Shown here: positions 1 to 8,941 of the stretch, one piece after another
How positions within the stretch are numbered: the first letter of the stretch is position 1
Layout of the letters: each line of letters starts with the position of its first letter
Origin: an uncultured Clostridia bacterium
GTDB taxonomy: Bacteria > Bacillota > Clostridia > TANB77 > CAG-508
Assembly (NCBI GenBank): GCA_947584125.1
Contig: CANPWI010000027.1
Span: forward strand, 1-13,428
DNA: 13,428 nt
Direction of reading: 5' to 3'
The notes under the pieces: generated by a model
The model's input: the letters and a program-made list of their open reading frames with translations, nothing else
What the model was told of the DNA's origin: nothing
The model's database searches: none
Made by a program: the position numbers and the translations under genes

Positions 1-1901
1 TCCTTTAACATTACAATTTTTATACTATTTTCTTTATTTTTTGTATAATCGTCTATTATTTGTTTTATTTGTTTTATATTTTTAATTTCTGGTTCTATTT
101 CTTTTTGATATAACATTGCTCTATTTGCCATTTTTTCCTTAATTGTTACTATATCTTCATTTGATGCTGTAGATATTCTTTGGAAGAATCCAAATGGTTC
201 ATAATATTTGAATACTGGTATATCCATACATGTTTTATCAAATTTTTCATAAAATGCTTGCATATTATCTGGTAAATTAGAAAATAATTCTTCAGCTTTT
301 TCTGTATATAGTTTATCTTTTAATTGATTATTTAAATTATTAAAATGTTTAAGTACTTCTTCAACATCTTGATTTGGCTCTCCTACTGTAATTTTATTAA
401 GTTCTTCTTCTACATTTGGACAATAACTTGATGTTAATGAAGATACATTCATTCCATTTAAAAATACAACTTTTAATGTTTTTGGGTCATAAGATATTAA
501 TCCTTTTTTCAAAAAATAGTTGAAATATACATAAGTTTTTACAGTATCCATTAAAGGTATTCTTCCATTTTTTACATCTTCATATATTTCTTCTATTATT
601 GTTAAAAATTCATTATCATCCATTTTCCAATATTCTTGTGTTAATAACCTTTTGTATGCTGGTAATTTTTGTTTATCTATTGTTTTTATTATTATATCCA
701 TATTATCTTTAAATATTTTCATATCAAATATTCTAGTTCTAACATATATTTCTATAAATTTAAAGAAACGATAGTCAGATTTGTAATTATAATAATAATT
801 GTTATCAAATTCTTTTATATAAAATTGTCTATTATCCATTAATACTCTTGAAGATACAAGTATTGCTTTATATTCGTCATTGTTTTGTATGTTTACAAAT
901 TTTTCTTTTGTAATTTTTCCTGCTTTAATCTCAAAAGAAACAGCTATAGTAAATATAAGCATTGTTTGTAATACAGTTTTATCTGTATTTGGATAATTTT
1001 TATTTACCATTTCAAATACTTTTTTAAAGTCATTTAATGCATGTTTTAATATTCTTAAATTTCTTGTTCCACTTTTATTAAATGTATTTATTATTAATTT
1101 TGTATTTTCTCTTAAAAATTTAATTAACTCTGTATTTGATTCATATCTCATTAATAAGCCATTTATTATATAGTTAAATTCTGGAACATAATCAAATGTT
1201 TCTCCTATTAATTTTTCTTTTATTCTTTCATAATCATTTGCTTTATCAAATACATATTCTATTTTATCTTGTATTTTTTCTACTATTGGTTTTTCAGAAA
1301 CTTTAGCTAAATCTCCTTCTTTATCAAGTAAATATGTTGCAATAAAAGTTTTCATTTCTAAATTACCACTTTTTAATTTTGTAGCAAGTTCTTTTTCATT
1401 ACATATAATTATTGTTTTTATATGGTCATGCTCAACAAAGTTATTAATGTATCCTAGTATATCAATTACATCTACATTTGCTCTTTCCAAATCATCAAAG
1501 CATAATATTTTATCATCTGTTGCAAAAAATTTTCCATAGTCTAATCTATCTCTGCTTTGTGCTACTCCAAAAAAATTTGCCATATCTAAACCTGTTTTTG
1601 CATATTCTGGAATTGCAGTTTGATTGTGTGCATTCATATATTTTCTTAGGTTTTTATCCATTAATTGAGTGGTTTCTATAAATATTTTTTTACTTATATC
1701 TTCCAAATTAGATATACCATATAAAGACATATATATAGTAGTATATCTTTTTTTATTGAATCTCATTGATTCAATTTTGTTTCTAATTTTGTTGTTCCAA
1801 AAATAAGTTTTTCCGCTTCCCCACTCACCATTAATCATTATTGCATAATCAGTATAGTCTGCTCTAATATAATCTAATATACTATCAACTAATTCTTCCA
1901 T
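1..1901 (-). CDS. KAP-family P-loop NTPase, 3' end beyond the window
   Basis: The reading frame is open from an ATG at 1901 to the window edge, giving at least 633 residues without a stop. GGAGGA lies 9 bases before the ATG. Walker A, GEWGSGKT, is at residues 25-32. Walker B, KILCFDDLER, is at about 131-140. It is followed by a conserved-looking stretch DILGYINNFVEH, then a hydrophobic strand ending ICNEKE near 165-170, and NLRIL at 281-285. This layout fits the KAP P-loop ATPases. I see no convincing transmembrane pair, so it is probably cytoplasmic. The last 350 or so residues look helical and match nothing I know. It lies 60 bp downstream of comF on the same strand. Some KAP NTPases are accessory or antiviral proteins; that role here is inference. 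The family call is fairly secure, the function is not known. Confidence 0.8.
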   Translation of the reverse strand, partial: MEELVDSILDYIRADYTDYAIMINGEWGSGKTYFWNNKIRNKIESMRFNKKRYTTIYMSLYGISNLEDISKKIFIETTQLMDKNLRKYMNAHNQTAIPEYAKTGLDMANFFGVAQSRDRLDYGKFFATDDKILCFDDLERANVDVIDILGYINNFVEHDHIKTIIICNEKELATKLKSGNLEMKTFIATYLLDKEGDLAKVSEKPIVEKIQDKIEYVFDKANDYERIKEKLIGETFDYVPEFNYIINGLLMRYESNTELIKFLRENTKLIINTFNKSGTRNLRILKHALNDFKKVFEMVNKNYPNTDKTVLQTMLIFTIAVSFEIKAGKITKEKFVNIQNNDEYKAILVSSRVLMDNRQFYIKEFDNNYYYNYKSDYRFFKFIEIYVRTRIFDMKIFKDNMDIIIKTIDKQKLPAYKRLLTQEYWKMDDNEFLTIIEEIYEDVKNGRIPLMDTVKTYVYFNYFLKKGLISYDPKTLKVVFLNGMNVSSLTSSYCPNVEEELNKITVGEPNQDVEEVLKHFNNLNNQLKDKLYTEKAEELFSNLPDNMQAFYEKFDKTCMDIPVFKYYEPFGFFQRISTASNEDIVTIKEKMANRAMLYQKEIEPEIKNIKQIKQIIDDYTKNKENSIKIVMLK

Positions 1902-1961
1902 TTTTATATTTCCTCCTAAGTTTTTACATAAAACTATTACACACAATAATATGTAATAAAT

Positions 1962-2618
1962 TTAATCTTTTGCAATGGTTATAACTGTTATTTTATTTGC
2001 TCCATACATTTTTAATAATTTACTACATTCATTAACTGTACTTCCTGTTGTATATATATCATCAAATAATATAATTTTTTTGTCTTTAATTTTTTGTTCA
2101 TTTATTATTTTAAAAGCATCTTTTATATTTGTTTTTCTTTGTTTTGCATTTAATGTACTTTGAGCTACTATATTTTTACTTTTTATAAGTACCTTATCTT
2201 CTAATTTTAATGAGGTTATTTCTTTTGAAATTATCCTTGATATTTCAGCACTTTGGTTATATCCTCTTTCTTTTTTCCTATTTTTATGTATTGGTACTGG
2301 AACTATTATATCATATTTTTTCAAAAGTCCATACATTTTTTCATTATTTAAAATAATTTTTGCAAATCCCTTTGAATAATATACTTTTTCATTAAATTTA
2401 AAGTCAATAATTTTATTTCTAATTAGCCCTTCATAGCTAAAAAAGTATATATGATTATCAAAATATTTATTTTTTATTTTATAATTTTTATACTTACTAT
2501 ATTTTTCTATTTCTTTTAAACATTTTTTGCATATTCCTGTTTTTTCAATTTTTTCACACATTATACAAGTAGTTGGGTATACTGCTTCTAGAATTTCTTC
2601 AAATAAATTATATTTCAA
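1962..2618 (-). CDS. comF: ComF family phosphoribosyltransferase-like protein
   Basis: The 218-residue product has the two parts typical of ComF/ComFC. An N-terminal zinc-ribbon-like knuckle has cysteines at 18, 21, 30 and 33. A type I phosphoribosyltransferase fold ends in the PRPP-binding loop DDIYTTGST at 186-194. The central segment VPVPIHKNRKKERGYNQ is also characteristic. ComF proteins are linked to DNA uptake or processing of incoming single strands in competent Firmicutes, though many non-competent species keep the gene and its substrate is uncertain. The start is TTG at 2618, chosen because GGAG lies 6 bases upstream and the N-terminus then has the family's usual length before the first cysteine. 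It begins 20 bp after recD2, so the two are very probably co-transcribed. Confidence 0.9.
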   Translation of the reverse strand: MKYNLFEEILEAVYPTTCIMCEKIEKTGICKKCLKEIEKYSKYKNYKIKNKYFDNHIYFFSYEGLIRNKIIDFKFNEKVYYSKGFAKIILNNEKMYGLLKKYDIIVPVPIHKNRKKERGYNQSAEISRIISKEITSLKLEDKVLIKSKNIVAQSTLNAKQRKTNIKDAFKIINEQKIKDKKIILFDDIYTTGSTVNECSKLLKMYGANKITVITIAKD

Positions 2619-2638
2619 ATTAGTCTCCTATTCTCCCC

Positions 2639-4870
2639 TTATTCCCCCATTTTAGATATAACTTGTATTTTATATTTTAAGCCTGTATTTCTTTTTTTAC
2701 TTTCTGAATTTTGTATCATAAATTCTATTATATTTTTACTTCCAATTATTATTAACATTTTTTTTGCTCTTGTTAATGCTGTATATAATAAATTCCTTGT
2801 AAGTAACATTGGAGATGTACCAGAAACTGGTATAATTACAACATCAAATTCTGAACCTTGTGCTTTATGTATTGTAATTGCATACGAATGTTCAAGTTGC
2901 TCTAAATCTTGATAAGAATACCATACAATTTTTTCATCATCAAATTTAACCATTACTTGCCTTTCTGTTTCATCTATTTTTTTGATAATGCCTAATTCTC
3001 CATTGTATACTCCACTACCATTTTCATACTCTGGATTTTTTCTTTCCCAAAATATATCATAATTGTTTTTTATTTGCATTACCTTGTCGCCTTCTCTAAA
3101 AGTTATTCCTGCAAACGATTTTTCTTCTTTATATTCTGATGCTGGATTTAATTCTTGTTGTAATGCTTTATTTAATTCTTTAGTACCTAATAGTCCTTTT
3201 TTGGTAGGTGATATTACTTGAATATTTTTAAAAAATTCATAATCTCCATATTTTTTTAGTCTATCTTTTGATAAACTTAAAACTTGATATAAAATTTTAT
3301 CTTGATTTTGTTCGTTTATATAGAAAAAATCTTCTAATAATTCTTCATCTTTTATATCATCTTTTTTTATAAAACCTTGCCCATTATTAACATTATGAGC
3401 ATTTAATATTATTTTACTTTTAGCTGCTTGTCTAAAAATTTTATCTAATTTTACTGTTGGTATTTTTTCTGATATAATCAAATCCTTTAATATTGTTCCT
3501 GGCCCTACAGAAGGTAATTGGTCAACATCTCCAACAAGTATAAGCTTGGTTCCTTGATAAATTCCTTTCATTAATGAATTCATCAAAAATAGGTCTACCA
3601 TACTCATTTCATCTACTATAATAACATCTGCATCTATTGGAGAAATTCTTTCTTCTACATTTATCCACTTATCTTCTTCATTTGATTTTCCTATTTCTAA
3701 TAGCCTATGTAATGTTTTTGCTTCCTCATTTGTTGTTTCACTCATTCTTTTTGCTGCTCTTCCTGTAGGTGCGCATAAAACTACTTTTTTTTCTTCTGCT
3801 TTGTATAATTCAATTATACTTTTAATAATAGTAGTTTTTCCTGTTCCTGGTCCTCCTGTTATTATTGTAATATTATTTTCATTAATCATTTTTATTGCTT
3901 CTTTTTGTTTTTCAGATAACTTCATGTTTGTATTTTTTTCTATTTCTTTTAATCTTTTTTCTATTTTAGGTATATATTTTATATTTTGAGAATTTTGTAA
4001 AATAAATAATTTTTCAGCTATATTATTTTCAGCTATGTAAAATGGTTTTAAATATACCCATTCTAATTCTCCCTGTTTTTCTACTACTATTTCATTTTTC
4101 ACTTTTAAATTAATAATTTCATTTTCTATATCATCTTTTTCTATTCCTAACAAATTTTTAACAAATTCTACAAGATTTTCTTTAAGTACACATGTATGTC
4201 CATTATAACTAACTAGTATTAAACTATGTTTTATTCCGCTTTGGATTCTTTTTTCGTTATTATGTCCCATCCCTAAATCTAATGCCATTTTATCTATTTG
4301 TTTAAAATCTATTCCTCTTGCTAAATCTACTAATACATAAGGATTTTCTTTTATTTTTTCTATTGCATCATTTCCTAACTCTTTATATATATTTTTAGCT
4401 TGATTTGGACCTATTCCAAATTTTTCTAAAAATCCAACAATTTGCCAAACCTCCCAATTTTCATTAAATTCCTGACCCATAAGTATTGCTTTTTCTTCTG
4501 TAATTCCTTTTATTTCTGCAAGTTTATATGGTTCATATTGAAATATATTTATTGTTTCTTCACCAAATTTTTTTATTATTTTTTTTGCTGTTGCAGGTCC
4601 TATTCCTTTAATTGTCCCATTTGCTAAATATTTTTCTAATGCTTCTAAGGTTTGTGGCATAATTTTTTCAAAAGTTTCTACTTTTAATTGCTCACCATAA
4701 TCTGGATGTGTTACAATTTTTCCTATTACTTTTAGTTCGTCTCCTACTCCTATAAATGGCATATATCCAATAATTGTATATATTTCCTCTTCTGTTTCTA
4801 ATGTTGCAATTGTATAACTATTTACTTCATTTTGATATATGATATCTCCTACTTGTCCTACTAGCTCCAA
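2639..4870 (-). CDS. recD2: RecD2-type ATP-dependent 5'-3' DNA helicase
   Basis: The 743-residue protein has the full RecD2 layout: an N-terminal OB-like region, helix-hairpin-helix motifs (GTIKGIGPATAKKI near residue 85), and an SF1B helicase core. Walker A, GGPGTGKT, is at 339-346. The Walker B acidic pair DE is at 420-421 within VIIVDEMSM. Motif III (LVGDVDQLPSVGPG) follows shortly. The C-terminal motifs YAITIHKAQGSEFD and LLYTALTRAKK are intact. RecD2 is the stand-alone relative of RecD, found where no RecBC is present, and acts in DNA repair and replication fork processing. The start is TTG at 4870 with AGGAG 7-8 bases upstream. It lies 91 bp after lysC and 20 bp before comF. No truncation is seen. 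Confidence 0.95.
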   Translation of the reverse strand: MELVGQVGDIIYQNEVNSYTIATLETEEEIYTIIGYMPFIGVGDELKVIGKIVTHPDYGEQLKVETFEKIMPQTLEALEKYLANGTIKGIGPATAKKIIKKFGEETINIFQYEPYKLAEIKGITEEKAILMGQEFNENWEVWQIVGFLEKFGIGPNQAKNIYKELGNDAIEKIKENPYVLVDLARGIDFKQIDKMALDLGMGHNNEKRIQSGIKHSLILVSYNGHTCVLKENLVEFVKNLLGIEKDDIENEIINLKVKNEIVVEKQGELEWVYLKPFYIAENNIAEKLFILQNSQNIKYIPKIEKRLKEIEKNTNMKLSEKQKEAIKMINENNITIITGGPGTGKTTIIKSIIELYKAEEKKVVLCAPTGRAAKRMSETTNEEAKTLHRLLEIGKSNEEDKWINVEERISPIDADVIIVDEMSMVDLFLMNSLMKGIYQGTKLILVGDVDQLPSVGPGTILKDLIISEKIPTVKLDKIFRQAAKSKIILNAHNVNNGQGFIKKDDIKDEELLEDFFYINEQNQDKILYQVLSLSKDRLKKYGDYEFFKNIQVISPTKKGLLGTKELNKALQQELNPASEYKEEKSFAGITFREGDKVMQIKNNYDIFWERKNPEYENGSGVYNGELGIIKKIDETERQVMVKFDDEKIVWYSYQDLEQLEHSYAITIHKAQGSEFDVVIIPVSGTSPMLLTRNLLYTALTRAKKMLIIIGSKNIIEFMIQNSESKKRNTGLKYKIQVISKMGE

Positions 4871-4898
4871 TTATTTTCTCCTTTTTGTTTTAATTATT

Positions 4899-4925
4899 GG
4901 GTCGCATTATGCGACCCCCTTTTTT
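4899..4925 (+). terminator. GC-rich hairpin with T-tract, oriented for the plus strand
   Basis: GGGTCGCA (4899-4906) and TGCGACCC (4910-4917) form an 8-bp perfect stem with a TTA loop. CC and six T residues (4920-4925) follow on the plus strand. On the minus strand, where the flanking genes lysC and recD2 are transcribed, the hairpin is followed by AATAATTAAAAC and lacks a U-tract. The structure therefore looks like a terminator for antisense transcription leaving recD2, or a stem within the lysC-recD2 mRNA. Confidence 0.5.
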
Positions 4926-4961
4926 AAATTTATACTATAATTTATTATTCTTCCGATTTGT

Positions 4962-6174
4962 TCATTTATTTATAAATTCTTCATGTATTTTCTTTAATGC
5001 TAAGTCTGCTTCTTGTTTGTTTACTAGAATTGATATTTTTATTTCGGATGTACTTATCATTTGCATATTTATATTATTTTTATATAAAACCTCAAATAGT
5101 CTTGCTGCTACTCCTGGATTGTTAGTAATTCCAACACCTACTATTGAGATTTTTGCTAAATTATCGCAATATTTTACCTCTTTTGCATTTAACTCTTCTA
5201 AATTATTATTTAAAAGTTCTGTAGTTTTATCTAGGTCTTGTTTTTTTACAGTAAATGAAATATTTTTTTCAATATGCTCTCCAAAAGCTTGAACTATAAT
5301 ATCTACATTTATATTATTTTCTGCAAGTAATTTAAATACCTCATAAGTTCTTCCTATTTTAGTATCTGTACTTATTATTGTAATTCTTGCAACATCACTT
5401 TCTTTTGCTACACCACTTATTGTTAAATCTTCCATTCCATTTTTGTTTACAACTTTTGTTCCTCTACTTTCATTTTCAAATGTAGATTTAACATATATAG
5501 GTATTTCATACTTTTTTCCTAATTCTACACATCTATTGTGTAAAACTTTTGCACCTAAGCTTGCAAGTTCAAGCATTTCTTCATAAGATATATTTTCAAT
5601 TTTTTTAACATCAGGTATTATTCTTGGATCTGCTGAATATACTCCATCTACATCAGTATATATATCACATTTATCTGCTTTTAAACTTGCTGCTATTGCT
5701 ACTGCTGTAGTATCAGAGCCTCCTCTACCTAATGTAGTAATATCTGAATCTATACTTATTCCTTGAAATCCTGCAATTACAACTATATATCCATTATCTA
5801 ATTCTTTTAAGATTCTAGTATTATCAATATATTTTATTCTAGCATTTGTATGAACTTTAGTTGTAATAATAGGTACTTGCCATCCAGTTAATGACTTTGC
5901 TTTATATCCTAAACTTTGTAAACACATACATATTTTTGAAATTGTTATTTGTTCTCCTGTAGATACTAATACATCGTGTTCTCTTCCTTCTGGTTTTTCT
6001 GTTATTTCATGTTCCTCTTTAATTAATCCATCTGTTGTTTTTCCGTTGTGCCGAAACAATAACTACTACTTTGTTTCCTTTATTTGCTTCTTTTATTATA
6101 TGTGAACATGCTTTATATAATTTATCTGTGTCTGCTACAGAACTTCCTCCAAATTTTTGTACAACTATGCCCAT
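4962..6174 (-). CDS. lysC: Aspartate kinase, interrupted by a one-base frame change
   Basis: Aspartokinase phosphorylates aspartate in the first step towards lysine, threonine, methionine and diaminopimelate. The real start is ATG at 6174 with GAGGTG 8 bases upstream; it encodes the conserved N-terminus MGIVVQKFGGSSVA. That frame runs 43 codons to VVIVSAQ (last base 6046), then reads RKNNRWIN and stops at 6021-6019. The remainder, beginning GKTTDGLI, is in the next frame from 6044 to 4962. Skipping one base near 6045 gives about 403 residues, the family's normal length. It then contains STGEQ (about 71-75), GRGGSDTT (about 149-156), YTDVDGVYSADPRI and two C-terminal ACT-type regulatory regions. 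Reading only the downstream frame gives a false start inside the kinase domain (6059). The cause may be a sequencing error, a real mutation or recoding; the sequence alone cannot decide. Confidence 0.88.
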
Positions 6175-6207
6175 ATCTATGGCACCTCTTTATCTTAATG
6201 TCAAAAT

Positions 6208-6227
6208 AATATTTAAATTTAAATATT
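6208..6227. repeat. Perfect 20-bp AT palindrome between prfB and lysC
   Basis: AATATTTAAATTTAAATATT is a perfect palindrome made only of A and T, in the 94-bp gap after prfB. On the minus strand it is followed by ATTTTGACATT, a poor U-tract, so it is at best a weak terminator. In such AT-rich DNA it may be chance. Confidence 0.35.
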
Positions 6228-6268
6228 ACTATATATTATTATATTTTTATTTTTCATATTATGTGAAT

Positions 6269-7376
6269 TTATGGATTTAATTGCATTTTTAAATATGTAT
6301 CAATAAAGTCATCAATTTCACCATCCATAACTGCTTGTACATTTCCTACTTCATATCCTGTTCTATGGTCTTTTACAAGAGTATATGGACAAAATACATA
6401 AGAACGAATTTGATTTCCCCATGCAATTTCTCTTTGCTGACCTTTTAATTCATTTATTGTTTCCTTTTGTTCTTTTTCTTTTAAATCTATTAATTTGGAT
6501 TTTAACATTCTCATTGCTGTTTCTTTATTTTGTATTTGTGACCTTTCAGATTGACAAGAAACTACAATATTAGTTGGTATATGTGTTATTCTAACTGCTG
6601 AATCTGTTTTATTTATATGCTGTCCTCCAGCTCCTGAAGCTCTATATGTATCAATTCGTAAATCTTCATTATTAATTTCTATTTCTACCTCATCATTAAT
6701 TTCTGGAAGCACCTCGACAGATGCAAATGATGTATGCCTTCTTCCTCCTGCATCAAATGGTGATATTCTAACTAATCTATGAACACCTTTTTCTGTTTTT
6801 AAATATCCATAAGCATTTTCTCCAGATACTAAAAATGTTACACTTTTTATTCCAGCTTCTTCTCCTTCTAAATAATCAAGTTCTTTAATATTGTATCCAT
6901 TTTTATTTGCCCATCTTGAGTACATTCTATATAACATTTGAGCCCAATCCTGAGATTCAGTTCCTCCAGCACCTGGATGAAGGGTTACTATTGCATTATT
7001 GTTATCATATTTTCCAGATAAAAGCATTTGTATTTCAAATTTTTCTAATTCTTTTTCTATATTTTTCATATTTTTTAAAAAGTCATTTTGTAATTCCTCA
7101 TCATTTTCTGTTTCTATTAATTCTAATATATCTTTCAACATATCTAATTCATTTGTAAATTTAGAAAAACTCTTTTCTTTTCCTTTTAAACTTTTTAATT
7201 CTTGTAAAGTTTTTGATGCTGATTTACTATCATCCCAAAAATTTGGTTTTGTCATTTTATCTTCTAATTCTTTTATTTTTATTTGCATATTTTTTAAGTC
7301 AAAGAGACTCACCTATACTTTTTAAAGAATTATTTATACTTTCAAGTCTTTTCTTACTTTCTTCTATATCTATCAT
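6269..7376 (-). CDS. prfB: Peptide chain release factor 2, with programmed +1 frameshift
   Basis: RF2 ends translation at UGA and UAA. The gene is read in two frames. A short first frame starts at ATG 7376 (AGGAG upstream) and encodes MIDIEESKKRLESINNSLKS and then IGESL, ending in TGA at 7301-7299. The ribosome slips +1 at CTT TGA C and continues with DLKNMQIK from 7300 to the stop at 6269, for 368 residues in total. In this numbering the stop-codon recognition tripeptide SPF is at 205-207 and the catalytic GGQ at 250-252, the positions I recall for E. coli RF2, which confirms the fusion. A GTG at 7312 in the second frame is not the true start. The gene starts 26 bp after pgi and is probably co-transcribed with it. 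Low RF2 favours the shift, so the gene autoregulates. Confidence 0.96.
7299..7314 (-). promoter_or_regulatory. prfB programmed +1 frameshift site
   Basis: On the minus strand AGGTGA (7314-7309), complementary to the 16S anti-Shine-Dalgarno end, is followed after four bases by CTT TGA C. This is the classical RF2 recoding signal: an internal SD-like element, a slippery CUU codon, a UGA stop recognised by RF2 itself, and a following C that weakens termination. Confidence 0.93.
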
Positions 7377-7402
7377 TTTTCATCTCCTAAATTTTAATAT
7401 AA

Positions 7403-8710
7403 TTATTTATTTTCATATCCTGGTTTTCCAAGTAGTCTAAACATATTCTTTTTATATTCCTCTACACCAGGTTGATTAAATGGATTTACATCCAATATTT
7501 TACCAGACATTGCACACGCAAGTTCAAAAAAGTATATTAAATGTCCTATTGTTTCTTCATCTAATCTTTCTAAATTTATAACTATATTTGGTACTCCTCC
7601 TGTTAAATGTGCTTCTATTGTTCCTTCCATTGCTTTTTTATTTACAAAGTCTAATGTTTTATTTTCTAAATAATTTAGACCATCTAAATTATCTCCATCT
7701 GATTTTATATGAAGCTCTGCATTACCTTCTACTACATTTATTACTGTTTCAAATAAATTTCTTCTTCCTTCTTGTATATATTGACCCATTGAATGTAAGT
7801 CTGTTGTAAAATCAACACCAGCTGGGAATATTCCTTTTAGGTCTTTTCCTTCACTTTCTCCATATAATTGTTTCCACCATTCTGTAAAGTAATGTAATTT
7901 TGGTTCATAATTTACTAATATTTCTATATCTTTATTATTGTTATATAAAATATTTCTCATTACTGCATACTTGTAACATTCATTATATCTTAGGTTGCTA
8001 TCTAAATATTTATCTCTTGCAAATTTAGCACCTTCAATTAATTTATCTATGTTAATTCCTGCAACAGCTATTGGCAATAAACCTACTGCTGTTAAAACAG
8101 AATATCTTCCTCCAATATTATCTGGAATAACAAATGTTTCATATTCTTCTTCATCAGCTAGTTGCTTTAAAGCACCTTTTTCTTTATCTGTTGTTACATA
8201 TATTCTATTTCTAGCTTCTTCTATTCCATATTTATTCTCTAAAAATTCTCTAAAAATTCTAAATGCTATTGCAGGTTCTGTTGTTGTTCCTGATTTAGAA
8301 ATAACATTTATTGATATATCTTTATCGCCTATAAAATCTATTAAATCTGTAATATAATTTGGACTTAAATTATTTCCTGCATATAAAATTCTTGGAGTTT
8401 TTCTTTTTTCATAATTATAAAATGTATGTGTTAATGATTCTATTACAGCTCTTGCACCTAAATATGAACCTCCTATTCCTATACACAAAAATATTTCTGA
8501 ATCATTTTTAATTTTTTCAGCAGCTTTTTTTATTCTTTCGAACTCTTCTTTATCATAATTTTCTGGTAAATTAATCCAACCTAGAAATTCTTTTTCGTCA
8601 TCTGCTTTTTCATGTAAACTTTTATGAATTTTTTCTACTTTTTCACTATATTCTAGTAGTTCTTCTACATCTATTTTTGCATTGCTAAAATCAACCTTTA
8701 ATTTTGACAT
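7403..8710 (-). CDS. pgi: Glucose-6-phosphate isomerase
   Basis: The 435-residue enzyme interconverts glucose 6-phosphate and fructose 6-phosphate in glycolysis and gluconeogenesis. Visible family features are IGIGGSYLGARA (from residue 77), the phosphate-binding loop SKSGTTTEP (138-146), GGRYSVLTAVGLLPIA, a WWKQLYGESEGKDLKG stretch, and the C-terminal signature NPFNQPGVEEYKK with the catalytic lysine region. The length fits the short bacterial form. The start at ATG 8710 is preceded by AAGGAG at a spacing of about 8 bases. A good promoter lies 32-60 bp upstream. The next gene, prfB, starts 26 bp downstream, so pgi probably heads a pgi-prfB transcript that may continue into lysC. Confidence 0.96.
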   Translation of the reverse strand: MSKLKVDFSNAKIDVEELLEYSEKVEKIHKSLHEKADDEKEFLGWINLPENYDKEEFERIKKAAEKIKNDSEIFLCIGIGGSYLGARAVIESLTHTFYNYEKRKTPRILYAGNNLSPNYITDLIDFIGDKDISINVISKSGTTTEPAIAFRIFREFLENKYGIEEARNRIYVTTDKEKGALKQLADEEEYETFVIPDNIGGRYSVLTAVGLLPIAVAGINIDKLIEGAKFARDKYLDSNLRYNECYKYAVMRNILYNNNKDIEILVNYEPKLHYFTEWWKQLYGESEGKDLKGIFPAGVDFTTDLHSMGQYIQEGRRNLFETVINVVEGNAELHIKSDGDNLDGLNYLENKTLDFVNKKAMEGTIEAHLTGGVPNIVINLERLDEETIGHLIYFFELACAMSGKILDVNPFNQPGVEEYKKNMFRLLGKPGYENK

Positions 8711-8741
8711 ACCTATCTCTCCTTATTCTATCATTGTATGC

Positions 8742-8770
8742 ATTATATACCAGAAAATATTTTTTTACAA
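8742..8770 (-). promoter_or_regulatory. Promoter of pgi
   Basis: On the minus strand TTGTAA (8770-8765) and TATAAT (8747-8742) are separated by exactly 17 bp, a sigma-A type promoter. Transcription would start near 8735, about 25 bases before the pgi ATG. Confidence 0.7.
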
Positions 8771-8814
8771 TAGCAATTATAGCATTTTTATCTTATATAA
8801 ATTTCCTATTAGAG

Positions 8815-8901
8815 AACAAATCTCGCTTCGCGAGACCTTTTCTCTACATCTTAAAGTTTGCTATCTAAATTCAAGGTCTCAAAGAAGCGTAAAGATTTGT
8901 T
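8815..8901. repeat. Imperfect inverted repeat in the gap between the small gene and pgi
   Basis: The left arm at 8815-8839 (AACAAATCT, CGCTTC, GAGACCTT) is repeated in inverted order at 8873-8901 with a few inserted bases. Within the left arm TCTCGC-TTC-GCGAGA (8821-8835) forms its own perfect 6-bp hairpin. The arms enclose about 33 bp with no ORF. The stretch could be a decayed transposable-element end or a structured RNA; I do not recognise it. Confidence 0.5.
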
Positions 8902-8906
8902 GACGC

Positions 8907-8929
8907 GAAAATTTACAAAGTAAATTTTC
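8907..8929. repeat. 10-bp hairpin
   Basis: GAAAATTTAC (8907-8916) and GTAAATTTTC (8920-8929) form a perfect 10-bp stem with an AAA loop. There is no U-tract on either side. It is the third stem in a run of inverted repeats from 8815 to 9018. Confidence 0.55.
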
Positions 8930-8941
8930 TGTGCAATGTTA

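Noticed and set aside
1920..1945. Weak inverted repeat ATTACA/TGTAAT between comF and the KAP gene as a terminator
   Set aside because: The stem is only 6 AT-rich base pairs with no U-tract, so it gives no support for a transcription stop.
4897..5292. Plus-strand ORF opposite the end of lysC
   Set aside because: It is rich in Phe, Leu and Ile, as expected of antisense frames in AT-rich genes, and starts inside the hairpin next to lysC.
5900..6059. A start codon at 6059 for a shorter 365-residue aspartate kinase
   Set aside because: It begins inside the kinase domain, has no ribosome binding site and lacks the KFGGSS motif, which is encoded just upstream in the other frame with a good start at 6174.
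6199..6205. TTGACA just upstream of lysC as a -35 box
   Set aside because: A -10 box at the correct spacing would overlap the lysC ribosome binding site and start codon, and no TATAAT-like sequence is there.
6269..7312. GTG at 7312 as the start of release factor 2
   Set aside because: The frameshift signal and the 25-codon leader frame from 7376 explain the true N-terminus and restore the usual residue positions of SPF and GGQ.
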